This document shows positions 39,381 through 49,300 of a DNA stretch of 64,000 nucleotides, piece after piece. Position 1 is the first letter of the stretch. Each line of letters opens with the position of its first letter. The stretch is from Lagopus muta (lineage: Eukaryota > Chordata > Aves > Galliformes > Phasianidae), in assembly GCF_023343835.1 (NCBI RefSeq), contig NC_064437.1, positions 56,246,972 to 56,310,971 of the forward strand. The letters are read 5' to 3'. The translations under genes were made by a program, and so were the position numbers. A model generated the notes under the pieces. The model was not told the DNA's origin. It saw only the letters and a program-made list of their open reading frames with translations, and did not search any database.

Positions 39381-39570
39381 CTCAAAGTCAAAGCTCCCAG
39401 GGTTTACAGCCATGGGATCCAAGATCAAAAGGTCACTGCGTATTCAAAGGTCAGGGGTTCAGGGGTCAAAAGATCATTGTGTCAAGGGTTGGCAGAGGTC
39501 AAAAGGTCCTAAAGGTCAAAGGTAATGTGAGTCAAAGGCCAAAACTTCACAGAGTCAAAGAGTGGTACTA
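39381..39570 (+). repeat. Degenerate GGTCAAA-type tandem array (nuclear-receptor half-site cluster)
   Basis: Variants of GGTCAAA recur at roughly 8-bp spacing. Within 39422-39525 I count ten AGGTCA-like half-sites: 39422, 39430, 39448, 39456, 39463, 39471, 39496, 39504, 39513 and 39520. They form direct repeats spaced 2 (39422/39430, 39448/39456, 39463/39471, 39496/39504), 3 (39504/39513) and 1 (39513/39520). DR1, DR2 and DR3 are spacings used by RXR heterodimers. Whether this is an enhancer or simply a decayed tandem repeat cannot be decided from sequence. Confidence 0.6.
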
Positions 39571-41749
39571 ACACAGCCAGACGTGGCATCTGCCCTGAGT
39601 GTGCTGACATGGTTCAGGCCTTCGTTATGGCTTGCTTACTGAGTATACAGAAAAAAATATGTATATAATAATTGGAGAAATCTTTGTTGCAAGGAAGAGC
39701 CAATTGGACATCTGTGAAGATGCTGCGCTGCTCATATCCATGTGCAGAACCACACCAACCACACGGGCACAGAGCTGGGAGTGTGGGGGCCTATGTGGTC
39801 ATGTCCCTGTGGGTACAAGAGGTGGTTGCATGCAACGGTGAGACCGTGACGTTATCTTAACATTCAGTTGTGACCTTGAGCACCTTTAATGTCCTGATTC
39901 TTATTTCCAACATAGCGAGGTGCTGCACGGCCCCATCTGCAGCTTGGCTGTGGGGTGGCAGCAGCACAGCTAGCACTGGGATCAGGTGAACCACCTCTTG
40001 GAAAGGGGAAATCCATCAGAGCCACCGGCCAGCAGCCCACTCTTCATCCCTGCAAGTTGTGATGGCCACATGGCTCCCTGGTGTCAAGGCATATCAATAC
40101 CTCAAATCTGGAAAACAGAACTTAGACAGTACGTTCTCTGCTCTTGGTGCCAGGCTGGACACAGCTATCTGCTCGCTATGGTCTGGGCATTTGCAGGTCT
40201 GTAAAAGTGATGCTGTCTGATAGCTTGGTTTGTGTCAATATTTAAGGAACACTAAAATCCGCCACTGCCTTTCTGTCTGTATCAGTATTGAGCGTTATCC
40301 ATTGCTGCCTATTTTTATAATACACAGCCATAAACGCAGGTTAAGCCAGGCTGAGGCAGGGCACAGCCTGCTCCTGGGCTCTGAACTCCCTCACCCCGCT
40401 GGGCCCACACAGCCGTGCAGATCCTGAGGGCCAAGACGTGGCTTCACACCCCACCCATGTCTGGAGCTGTTGGCTGGGAAGGAGAGCAGAAGCAGATAGC
40501 GATGTTTCCCTGCTTTATGGCCTTTTCGTGCAAAGCACTTTAATCCATATTGTTTGCCCAGCAGTGGCAAATTGCACCCTGTCCAATGCGTTGTGAAGGA
40601 GAAGCAATTAAATAGTGACCGAACGAGTAGTGTAGCCAGCACGACTGGGGTGAAACAGCTGTAATCTGCATGGCAGCTGGGAAGGAAGTTAAGAGCCTTT
40701 CTACGTCAGGCTCGGCCCTGCCTGTCTGCCCAGGTGCAGCCAAAAGTGAACTACGCCAAGGTCTGGAAAAGCACTGATCCCATAGCTAACACTGGGCATC
40801 CCAATAAGTGCTTCGTTCTCCATTCCCTGAGGCTGGGAGCTCATTATCTGTGTTTGACTTGCTATTGCCCTGGAGTTAGAGTAGGGACAGGGACAGAGTG
40901 ACCCCAGGACAGGTGGACAAAGGCTGTGGCTGAACCCCAGCACCTGGCATCCTGCAGGAAACCACAGCCAAAAGCCGAGAGAGGCTGGCAAAAGGGGTAA
41001 GAGTGCAACGTGAAAGTGAAAAGGTCAGCATCAGAGTAGCAAAAGGAAGGCTTCTCAAGTGAAATGTTGTTTCTCGTAGCCATGTTCCTTAGCACAGACT
41101 GAGGATTTTCCTCTCCTGGTGGGGGCTATCCAGCAGCAAGGTGGACCCTTTAGGAGTTGGTCACTCCAGATCCATCAGAGCTCTGCATCGCTTATCCATG
41201 AGCACAGCAACCATGGCAAAATAAAATGAGAGATGTGAGAGCCCTCCAACAGGTTTTTTTTATACCTTTTTATCGCCAATGAGCAGTGAGGAATGTCTGC
41301 CCTTGACAGATGGGCAACAGAATTATCGCATGGAAAACAGGTTCATCCTTCCAAAGGGCAGCAGCGTGCTGCAGGTGGGGTTTTATAAAAGGATTACAGT
41401 GGTCTCAGCCACAAAAGAGAGAACAGGTGCACCCAGCGGCCTTTGCTGACCAAAATCTGTAGCTATTCTGGCCCCTAGACCCTGCACCATCAGCCAGTGC
41501 TGTGCAGTGTCTGAGGGTGGGGACACCCACCTGGGGAGGTGGCAAGGAAGTTTCAGTGTGAGCTCAAAGGTTAAACAGCGTTAACGAGAAGGCAAATGCA
41601 GACAGTGACATGCTGGACCATGACTGCTGAGTGTGTGATACTGGGGAAATAGCAAGGCCTCCTCAATTCTTGATTGTCCTGTCCTTCCTGTTTGCAGCTG
41701 GAGCAGAGAGAAGGAATGTGGCGAGCCAAGGTGCCCAGTGGGCAATGCT

Positions 41750-41760
41750 GGGGGGGGGGG
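41750..41760. repeat. G homopolymer, 11 nt
   Basis: An uninterrupted G run in the intergenic region. Simple repeat. Confidence 0.9.
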
Positions 41761-42689
41761 AGGACTTTTGTGGAAATGCCCCTCTGTGCCCCCTAGCACA
41801 CATCCCCTAGAAACTCATTTCTTCCCCATTTCTCCAAGGTTGGTTGCCTTGGAACCTTGGCATCCCATCCTTCTGGGCAGCCCACGTCCCTGCAGGTGCC
41901 CAGGTCCCACTGAGGGTCCACCTCTTCCCAGGCTCTCCATATTCATATGGGGACTGAATTTTGGGCCACTAACAATGAGTGAAGCAGAGCATGCTCAGGC
42001 AGTTCAGCATTCTGCATCCAGCAGCCAAGAGCAGACTCAGAGAAGGAAAGTTGGGACACTGAGGGTGTGAGGCAGCAACTGGGGCTCAGAGCTGGCCAGA
42101 ACCACCGTGTTTTTCGGGAGCAAAAGACATCTTGAACTGAGCTAAAAGGAAAGGGAATAAAAATTCTGATTGCTCTGGCTTTTAACCTGGAGTTGCCACG
42201 TGGGGAGAAGCAGCACACGCTGCCCACGGCACGGAAAGCCCTGCTCCAATGAGCCACCAGTGAGTGGCATGGGAGGGCCAAAGTGGGTGGCACAGAGTCA
42301 CAGCCACGCTGCACTGCCTGGGAGCCACCCTGGCTCCAGCACGTGCCCCGAGACATACGTGTGGCTGAAGAAATGCTGTGGCCATGCCTCCTAAAAATAG
42401 CCCTGCCATTGGGAGCCCAAGGGGTTTGTTTGGCCAGAGTGACTCAGGTCCCGGTGACTTCACAGCATCAATTAGTGCTCAGTAACGTGCAGATGGATGC
42501 ACTGCTGGGATAGCAGCTGAGGGCCACGGGGGGGTATCATTCAGAGTGATGTGATGTCACACCACTGTTGTTATGTCTTGAGGGGATCCACGGGAGCCCC
42601 TGGCGACGTGGTGGCACCGAAAGCTTTGCATGGGGATATGACAGTCCCTGCATCCCTGAGTGAGAAGGATGTAGATCCCTGGATGAGGG

Positions 42690-42822
42690 GGTGGGAAGTG
42701 ACATGCGGTGACAAGAGGTGACAATGGGACAGCACGGGGTGACAAGAGGTGACAAGGGGTAATGTGGGATGGCAAGAAGTAACACAGTGTGACAAGGGTG
42801 ACACGGGGTGACACGGGGCACT
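42690..42822. repeat. Degenerate minisatellite, GGTGACAAGG-like unit of about 10 bp
   Basis: Imperfect head-to-tail copies of GGTGACAAGR/GGTGACACGG, with variants such as GGCAAGAAGT. The array lies immediately upstream of the first MXI1 CpG island and about 350 nt before the upstream isoform ATG. Confidence 0.85.
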
Positions 42823-42981
42823 GCGGGCTCTGCAGGTGCAGGGGGCACAGCAGGGACGCGCGGTGGCCCCTCCTGCACCCCAGCCCCACTCCGAGCCCGG
42901 CAGCCGCTCTCAGAGCAGCGCTGCGGCCGCCGCTCGCACTCCGCAGGCGCGTACGGGCCAGGCCGCCCTGACGGGGAGCGT

Positions 42982-43013
42982 GGGGCGGGGAGGGGGAGTG
43001 TGGGGGGGGCGGG
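42982..43013 (+). promoter_or_regulatory. MXI1: G-quadruplex-forming motif upstream of MXI1 exon 1a
   Basis: Four or more G runs (4, 4, 5, 8 and 3 Gs) separated by loops of 1-5 nt, fitting the usual quadruplex pattern on the + strand. It lies about 160-190 nt upstream of the ATG, in the core promoter or 5' UTR. Confidence 0.65.
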
Positions 43014-43171
43014 ACGGCGGCGGCCGCCCTCGGGACGAAAACAGCGCACGAGCGGCAGGAGGCGGCGGCGGCAGCGCTAGGACCGCGGCGGCGCCGGGCT
43101 CGGGCTCCGCCGCACACGGGCACGGCCGCACGCTCCGCCGCACACGCCGGGCCGAAGGGCTGCGGCGGGGC

Positions 43172-43352
43172 ATGGGGAAACGCGGGCGGCCGCGGAGAGA
43201 ACCGCGGGAAGCGGCGGGGGAGGCCGGCGGGGCCCGGTGTCCCCTGGGGGACATTTTTAACACCGGGCCGGGGATGGATACCTTCCTGCACAACGTGCAG
43301 GTGCTGCTGGAGGCCGCCAGCTACCTGGAGCGGATCGAGAAGGAAAATAAAA
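43172..43352 (+). CDS. MXI1: MXI1 exon 1a, Mxi1-0 type N-terminus
   Basis: 60 codons plus one base, donor AAA A|GTGAGT. The ATG at 43172 has G at -3 and G at +4. It encodes an AT-hook-like MGKRGRPRR, then [10 protein letters not shown], then a SIN3-interaction helix ([19 protein letters not shown]). From memory, the mammalian exon is about 30 residues longer because of an Ala/Pro-rich stretch that is absent here. A second in-frame ATG lies at 43274 (codon 35). No in-frame ATG occurs upstream, although the frame stays open back to about 42836. Confidence 0.94.
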
Positions 43353-46300
43353 GTGAGTGCGCGCGGGAGGTTCTGCGGGAGGGGGGAAATAAATAACCGC
43401 GCAAACTTTGGGACGGCTGCGGGCCCCCTCGCCTCGAGCGGCGGACAGTCGTGGGACCACCGTGTAAAGTTCGGGGGGAGCGGCGGGGCCGCAGGCGGTG
43501 GACGGGAGGGGGGTCTCCGCTCGGGGCCGCGGGGAGGAGGCGGTGTCACCGCCGCGCTCCCCCCGCCGGGGCATGGGCGCAGTCACGTAGGCAAACGGCC
43601 GCGCTCGCCACGTCGCCGCGGGAAGGGCAGGGCCGGCCACGCGGGCCGAACGGCGGTGCGGGGCAGCAGCCGGCCTTACTGCCGGCCTCCCGCTCCGCGG
43701 GCGCGCAGGATGCGCGTTGCCTTTTACGAAGCGGTGCGCACAGTGAGAGTGAGGGTTGACAGGCGGCGGGACGGAGGCTGCCGCTTCGCGCTGGGAACAA
43801 AGCGGGCACAGCGTGCGGAGCGCTGCGCGCACCGCGGAGCTGCGCGGAGCGGCCCCGCTGCGCTGCGCCCCGGGCCGGCGCCCCGCCCCCGCGCAGCCAC
43901 ATGGTTCGCACATGGAGGCAACCCGCCGCGCTGATTGGCGGAGACCTCCAGCGGGGCGTGCCCGCGGGTGTTCGCTCCGCCAATAAGCGACGCCGGGGTC
44001 CCCCGTGACGTCACGCGTTGCTGTGCGGGGCGGCCCGGCGGGGTGAGCCCGGGCTGCCGCTGCCGTTGTGTCCCCGGGTCACACGCAGGCTGCTTTCCTT
44101 TTCTCCTTCTCCTTCTTCTTCTTTTCTTTTCTTCCTATTTCTTTCCTATTTCATATCGATTTATTTTTTTCCTATTTTTCCTCTTTTATTTTCCTCTTAT
44201 TTATTTATTCCTTTTACCCCTATTTATTTGATTATTTTTTCACTCTTCCCGAAACACGCGCAGCTCCCTCTTCTCTCCCATTCCCGGCGCACGCCGTCCC
44301 CCCATGCTCCCCCCCTTCCTCTCTCCTTCTCGCACAGTTCTCGTCGCTGCCCCCGTGGTGCAGGAGCGGCTGCCCCTGCACAGACCCCACAGCCGCAGTG
44401 GTGGGGGGGACCGCGAGCCCTTGTTCTCCACCATCAGCTCCACGCTGTTTTTCTCCTCTCAAAAGTAGAAACAGCACTGTTGTGTTGGTTCGCTGTTTAT
44501 TTGTTGTGTTTTTTTTTTTTTCCTCACATGTGAATCGGTGTTTCGTAATGAGCCCGCAGAGCCCCGTACTGGGGGAGCGGAGCGGAGCGGCCGGGAGGTG
44601 CGAGCGCTGAGATGATGGAGGAGCGGGCGGAGCTCAGCGCTGCGCCTGAGAGAGCGGCGGTGCTTTGGGGATCACTGTGGGACCGCCGGTTGTTTTTTGT
44701 CTTTTTTTTTTTTTTTTTTCCTCTTCTTCTCTGAGCTTGAAGGGGATGTGTCAGAATCACGCTTTGGGGGGGGATTGCCAATAGAATTGTTCTGCCATTG
44801 TCTTGCAAGAGTATCTGACATTCCACGCATTTTATTTAAAAATGCATAGTTTTATGAGGTTCCGTGTTTGGAGATGGAGAATGGTGCTCCCCTGCGTGAG
44901 CAGCACGTGGGGATATGGGGGTTTTGTTGCCAAATATTGAGAGGAAGCGGTAATATCCAACCAGCTCCCTTCCCGGCACTTGTTTTCTCTCCATCTTCCG
45001 CTTAGGAGAGCCGTGCTGATAGCAGGGAACTCCTTGCCTCCATCAGGAGATGCTGCACAATGTCTCAGTGTTTATTTGCAACCTTGGCGTTTTGATTCGA
45101 ACAGTCCCGGCTGGCCCAGGGCTCGCTATGGAGCGTGCGGTGCGGTACGTGACGGCGGTGAACGGGCGGCTTTGATGTGTTGCCTCCCAAACAAAGAAAA
45201 TTGCTGCTGGAATTGGAAAACAATCCCTGAGCACCACGGGACCGATTCAAAGGGAAAAATAGCTGCAGGAGTGGGAGGGTGATGGCCTGAGTGCATACCT
45301 GGTCCTGCTGCAGGGAGAGCCGTGTGCTCAGCTCCGGTTATCGCACCGGGATCCGCTGCCCTTTGGCTGCTGGAGCAACACCGATGGCTCCGTGCGCTCC
45401 GTGCCGGCTGCCAGACGGGGATAATGGCTCCGTGCTTATCTTTATAGGCTCCTACCTGGCAATTAGCAGCAACAAAGGAAAGCAGCCCCAAAAGCTTGGG
45501 GCTGAGCTGGGCACGTGCTCCCTGCTGGTTCTGGCTGGTGCCCGGCAAGGCTATGCTGCATTTTGATGTGACCACTGAGTTACACCAATGCTGTACACAT
45601 AGGGAGTGACAGTGCCTGCCCCCAGGAAACATGGCCTGAAGAAAACAGGACTGGCAGAGAGGTGTCTGGCCCCACCTGACCTGTGCACGTGATGGGGATA
45701 AGGCAGTGAAGTACTGGGTGCTGTCTGGGATTGGTGCTGTGGCTTTGGGCAAGCTGCAGGCAGTGATGACCCCATGGGATAGCACTGCTTGTCACTCAGA
45801 TTATAGAATCATAGAATAAGTAAGGTTAGAAAAGACCTCAGAAAATCATCTAGTCCAGCAATCAACCCATCAGCACCATGCCCATGTGGCTGGGTGGTGC
45901 AGCAGCAGAAGTGCATTACAGTGTAGTGGATTATAGTATAGAGCCTGGGTAGAATGGAATCCTATTGTCGTAATGCTTGGGTAAAATGGAGTATTTATCT
46001 ACTAAGATAATGCTGAATCCTTTTTCCAGTTTTATTGCTGGAAATGGGAGCAATGCTGCCTGCCTGCTTGAGGGAGCTTCCATACCTAGACCGTGGAACC
46101 CAATCCCAACACACGTTGCTAACTGACATGTACAGGTTTCCAAATGACCTGTTTCTAGAAATCTGAGCTTGGTATCAAAGGAATAGAAACAGCACATGAA
46201 AAATTACATTGGCTGTTTTCAGAAATGAAAGCCCTGCTGAGGGCAGCCCTGGTGGTGTATATCTATCACCTCTGCAATACACCTCACAATGAGGCCTGCA

Positions 46301-49300
46301 TAGCAGTGTGTAGAAGCAGCTGAAGTGCTGGAATTGGGAAGGCGTTATTAGAGGGACTTGAAGCAAATTCAGCTGGGGTTGGTATGTGCCAAACATTACC
46401 TGTGTGTTCACAGGCTTCTGCTTATGTCAGTACAAGTTGCATAAGCACATGGTTAATTCTTTGGATGTGATGCCTTATCTATAATAGATGTGGTATGTAT
46501 ATGTGCTGAGCTCACTGCAGAGGCAGACATGCTGTCACATCCTCTTCCAAAAGCATGATGGCCAGCAAACCAACGTGACAGCGGTGTCCTTATTCACAGT
46601 TTAGCACAGGTGTGTGTGTACAGGACAGTGGACTTTGGTCCCTGCAAAAAGACAGGCAGATTTTCTTTACTGTCTGACTTTCAAGTGCTGTCTATGTTTA
46701 GTGACCTTCTGACCAAGAATAACAAGTGGGTGACTGTAGATTTGTCCTTTGCTCTTCAATAAATCTGCTTGAAAGGTAGAAAAACTGAGCCTTGAGGGTG
46801 AGTCAACACTGTGTCCAGCTTGTGGCTCCTTCTACTGTTTATGCATTTTTGAGGGTCTTTTTTCTGACAAACCAAAGGATGGTTCCCATAAGGTCAGTGA
46901 GAGCTGAACACATGGCTCAAGGTCAGTATGGAGGGTCTTGGATCTTACAGTGATGTAATATGGTGCAGTACAGACCTCCTTCACTTATATATTTTTCTTC
47001 CAACTTACAATACGCTCCCTTCCTTCCTCCTAGTTCATAACCTGGCCACAGTGATTCATGTGTCAGCTACTTCCAGGCTGTGTTATTTTGACTCGTGCTG
47101 TTTGTACATCATCATGAAATTCAGAAGGAAGCCACAGCAGGAGAAATGATAGGGTAGAGCAAGAGCTGCAGGGCTGTGCCAGGAGCACTGCTGAGAACTG
47201 ATCACGTCCTTGGCAGCAGGGCATCCTCAGGCTGGCAGAGAAGTGTCTTCTGCTGTTGTCTGGAAAATCCTACCTTTGACAGATCCCATCCTGTGCATAT
47301 TGTTTTGCTGTTTATTTATTAATTTTTTTCTTGAGGGAGGCCCTATTGCTGAATTTTGTAGGTGGATCAGTCAAGTGCCTGAGTCACTGACTCGGAATGA
47401 ACTAGGGCACGGTTCAGGTCTGAAAACAGAGCAGCATGTCTCCCAGAGGCTGGGAGCAGGGAGTACACTCCTCCCTGGCTTTTGCCTTACCCATTGGCAG
47501 AGGGTAGTCTTTGGATCAGAGTACACAGCACGTGCTTTGTTCACACTCAAACTCTTGGATATCCAGGTGGTTTGGCTGTGAAAAAATTCTGTCCTCCCCA
47601 TCAATGGGCTCCAAGTGCCAGTGGGAGTGCTGAAAGGGATTATCTGGTGCCTTGCAAAAGAACAAGGTTCCTGGGTGAGAAATGAGGCCATATCCTATAG
47701 GTGCTGTAGGACCCTTGCATAAGGTATTGCAAGCATTGGAAGAGTGTCAAGTAGGGGAATGGAGACGTGGTTGTTGCAGTGTGTGCTGGTAGGTGGGATA
47801 TTCAGGTATGTCATAGATGCTGCTCCCCTGGATACCAAAAACCAGTTTTGTGAGTCTGTTGTCACCAAAAGTTTTCTCATCTGACAGCCTCTGTGGATTT
47901 TTTTTACTGATGTGAGAGCAGCAGAAAATGGTTCCTAATGGATACCTCTGTTCCTGCCTTGGTTGCAGGGGTGTTAATTTTGAAGGATTTGAAAGCAAGG
48001 CTAAGAATTTGCAGGCATTTCCTTTGCCCACCTTCAAACAAACCCTGCAACTGTTGCCATGTTCGCGTTCCTCCCATAGGTTACAAAGAATTGGAGGTAG
48101 GACTGTTTGAGAAGAAGCCAGAGAAGGGATGGAAAACTAGGCGGTTCAACTGAAGGTATCGCCCTTACTGAAAATAACTTCCAGGTTGCAAAGCACCATG
48201 TTATTTCTAAGCCTCGTGCCCAAAGCAGAGGGTTGGGCATCTTGGTGGGTGAGCTGTATTCTTGTTCTACCTCTAGCTGAGGGCGTCTTCATGCAGTGAT
48301 TATGCTGCTTACACCTCAGTTTCCCTTCCTGCAGAACAGAAAGAAAAGAAACATAAAGTCATTGCAGTTTTGAGAAGCTTAAAACATAATTTTCTGGAAA
48401 GCTCCTAGAAGATTCCCCCGATGGAAGCAGCTACTTTAATGCCAGTGATTGTGGTACTGGTTAAAAAATAAAAATCAAAATCAAAACAGACCACATCTGT
48501 TTTACTTGAATAAAATAACACAGCAGCATTTCAGATGTAAATATTAATTGATTTCTGCACTGCAGATTTCTTCCTGGATATTTAAATTGTTGCTAAGGAG
48601 GAGGGAAAGGCTATCAGGGAGATTAACAAATCCATTATTAAGGCTGGAAATGGAGGGCTGCCGAAGTGCCATTTAATAAAATGTAAAAAGCCCCTTTCTA
48701 AAGGGCAAAGCAGCAGAACACACAATGAAAGTGAATCACAGCTGCCAGAAGGGATGCCAAGCAGCAAGCACTTATAATCAGAAAACTGTACTTACAGATC
48801 ATTCGGAGCCACTAAATTAAATGATCTCATTCTCCCCTAAAATACTTTTTCCTTAAGCCCCTCCCCAGCATAGCTCAACCCCATTTAAAATGTGACTTTG
48901 GGGTTTTTTTGGTCGGTAGTTGAATAGCACCAGGCGTCTTCGTGCCATTCACTTTCCACCCACTTTTGTTTCTGTTGCACACAACTCTGTGTTCTGCAGG
49001 CTGACCTGCCCGCACTGCCACTTGGGATGGCAACTGACAGATTTTGCAGATAAGCTGTGGCTCTGTGGTTGGCTGCCTGATCTCCGTCAGGCTCCTTCTT
49101 TGGGAAGACATCCCAGTTTACTCTCAAATTTGTCTTTGTTTCACACAGATTTTTGTAATCGTGCATTATTTACTTAAGAAACAAAGACGTGGAAGCTGAG
49201 CTGATGTGTGCATGGAGGAGTTGATCTTACATCATCTCATGCAGAACTGATCCTGCTGTTGCTTCATTCTGGTGCTGATTTAATTCACCATATGCGTGTA

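Larger units (their letters stand above)
36613..42839. other. ADD3-MXI1 intergenic interval
   Basis: About 6.2 kb separates the ADD3 poly(A) site from the MXI1 upstream CpG island. GC content rises to the right. I see no convincing gene and no CR1 copy. It contains an array of AGGTCA-like half-sites (39.4 kb), several CACGTG E-boxes (38419, 38555, 39245, 42197, 42340), an 11-nt G run at 41750 and a degenerate minisatellite at 42.7 kb. The short ORFs have no recognisable family. Confidence 0.8.
42840..44080 (+). promoter_or_regulatory. MXI1: CpG island 1, promoter region of upstream MXI1 first exon
   Basis: Dense CpG and GC-box-like sequence surrounds the exon beginning at or before 43172. 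It has no TATA box at a sensible distance. It contains a G-quadruplex-type run (42982-43013) before the ATG, and a CCAAT/GC-box/CRE block (43881-44013) downstream of the exon. The island ends abruptly at a pyrimidine-rich tract. Transcription start sites cannot be placed from sequence. Confidence 0.85.

Noticed and set aside
42557..43549. 330-codon minus-strand ORF over CpG island 1
   Set aside because: It is Pro/Arg/Ala-rich, overlaps the MXI1 exon on the opposite strand and the minisatellite, and shows no family features. GC-rich composition removes stop codons by chance.
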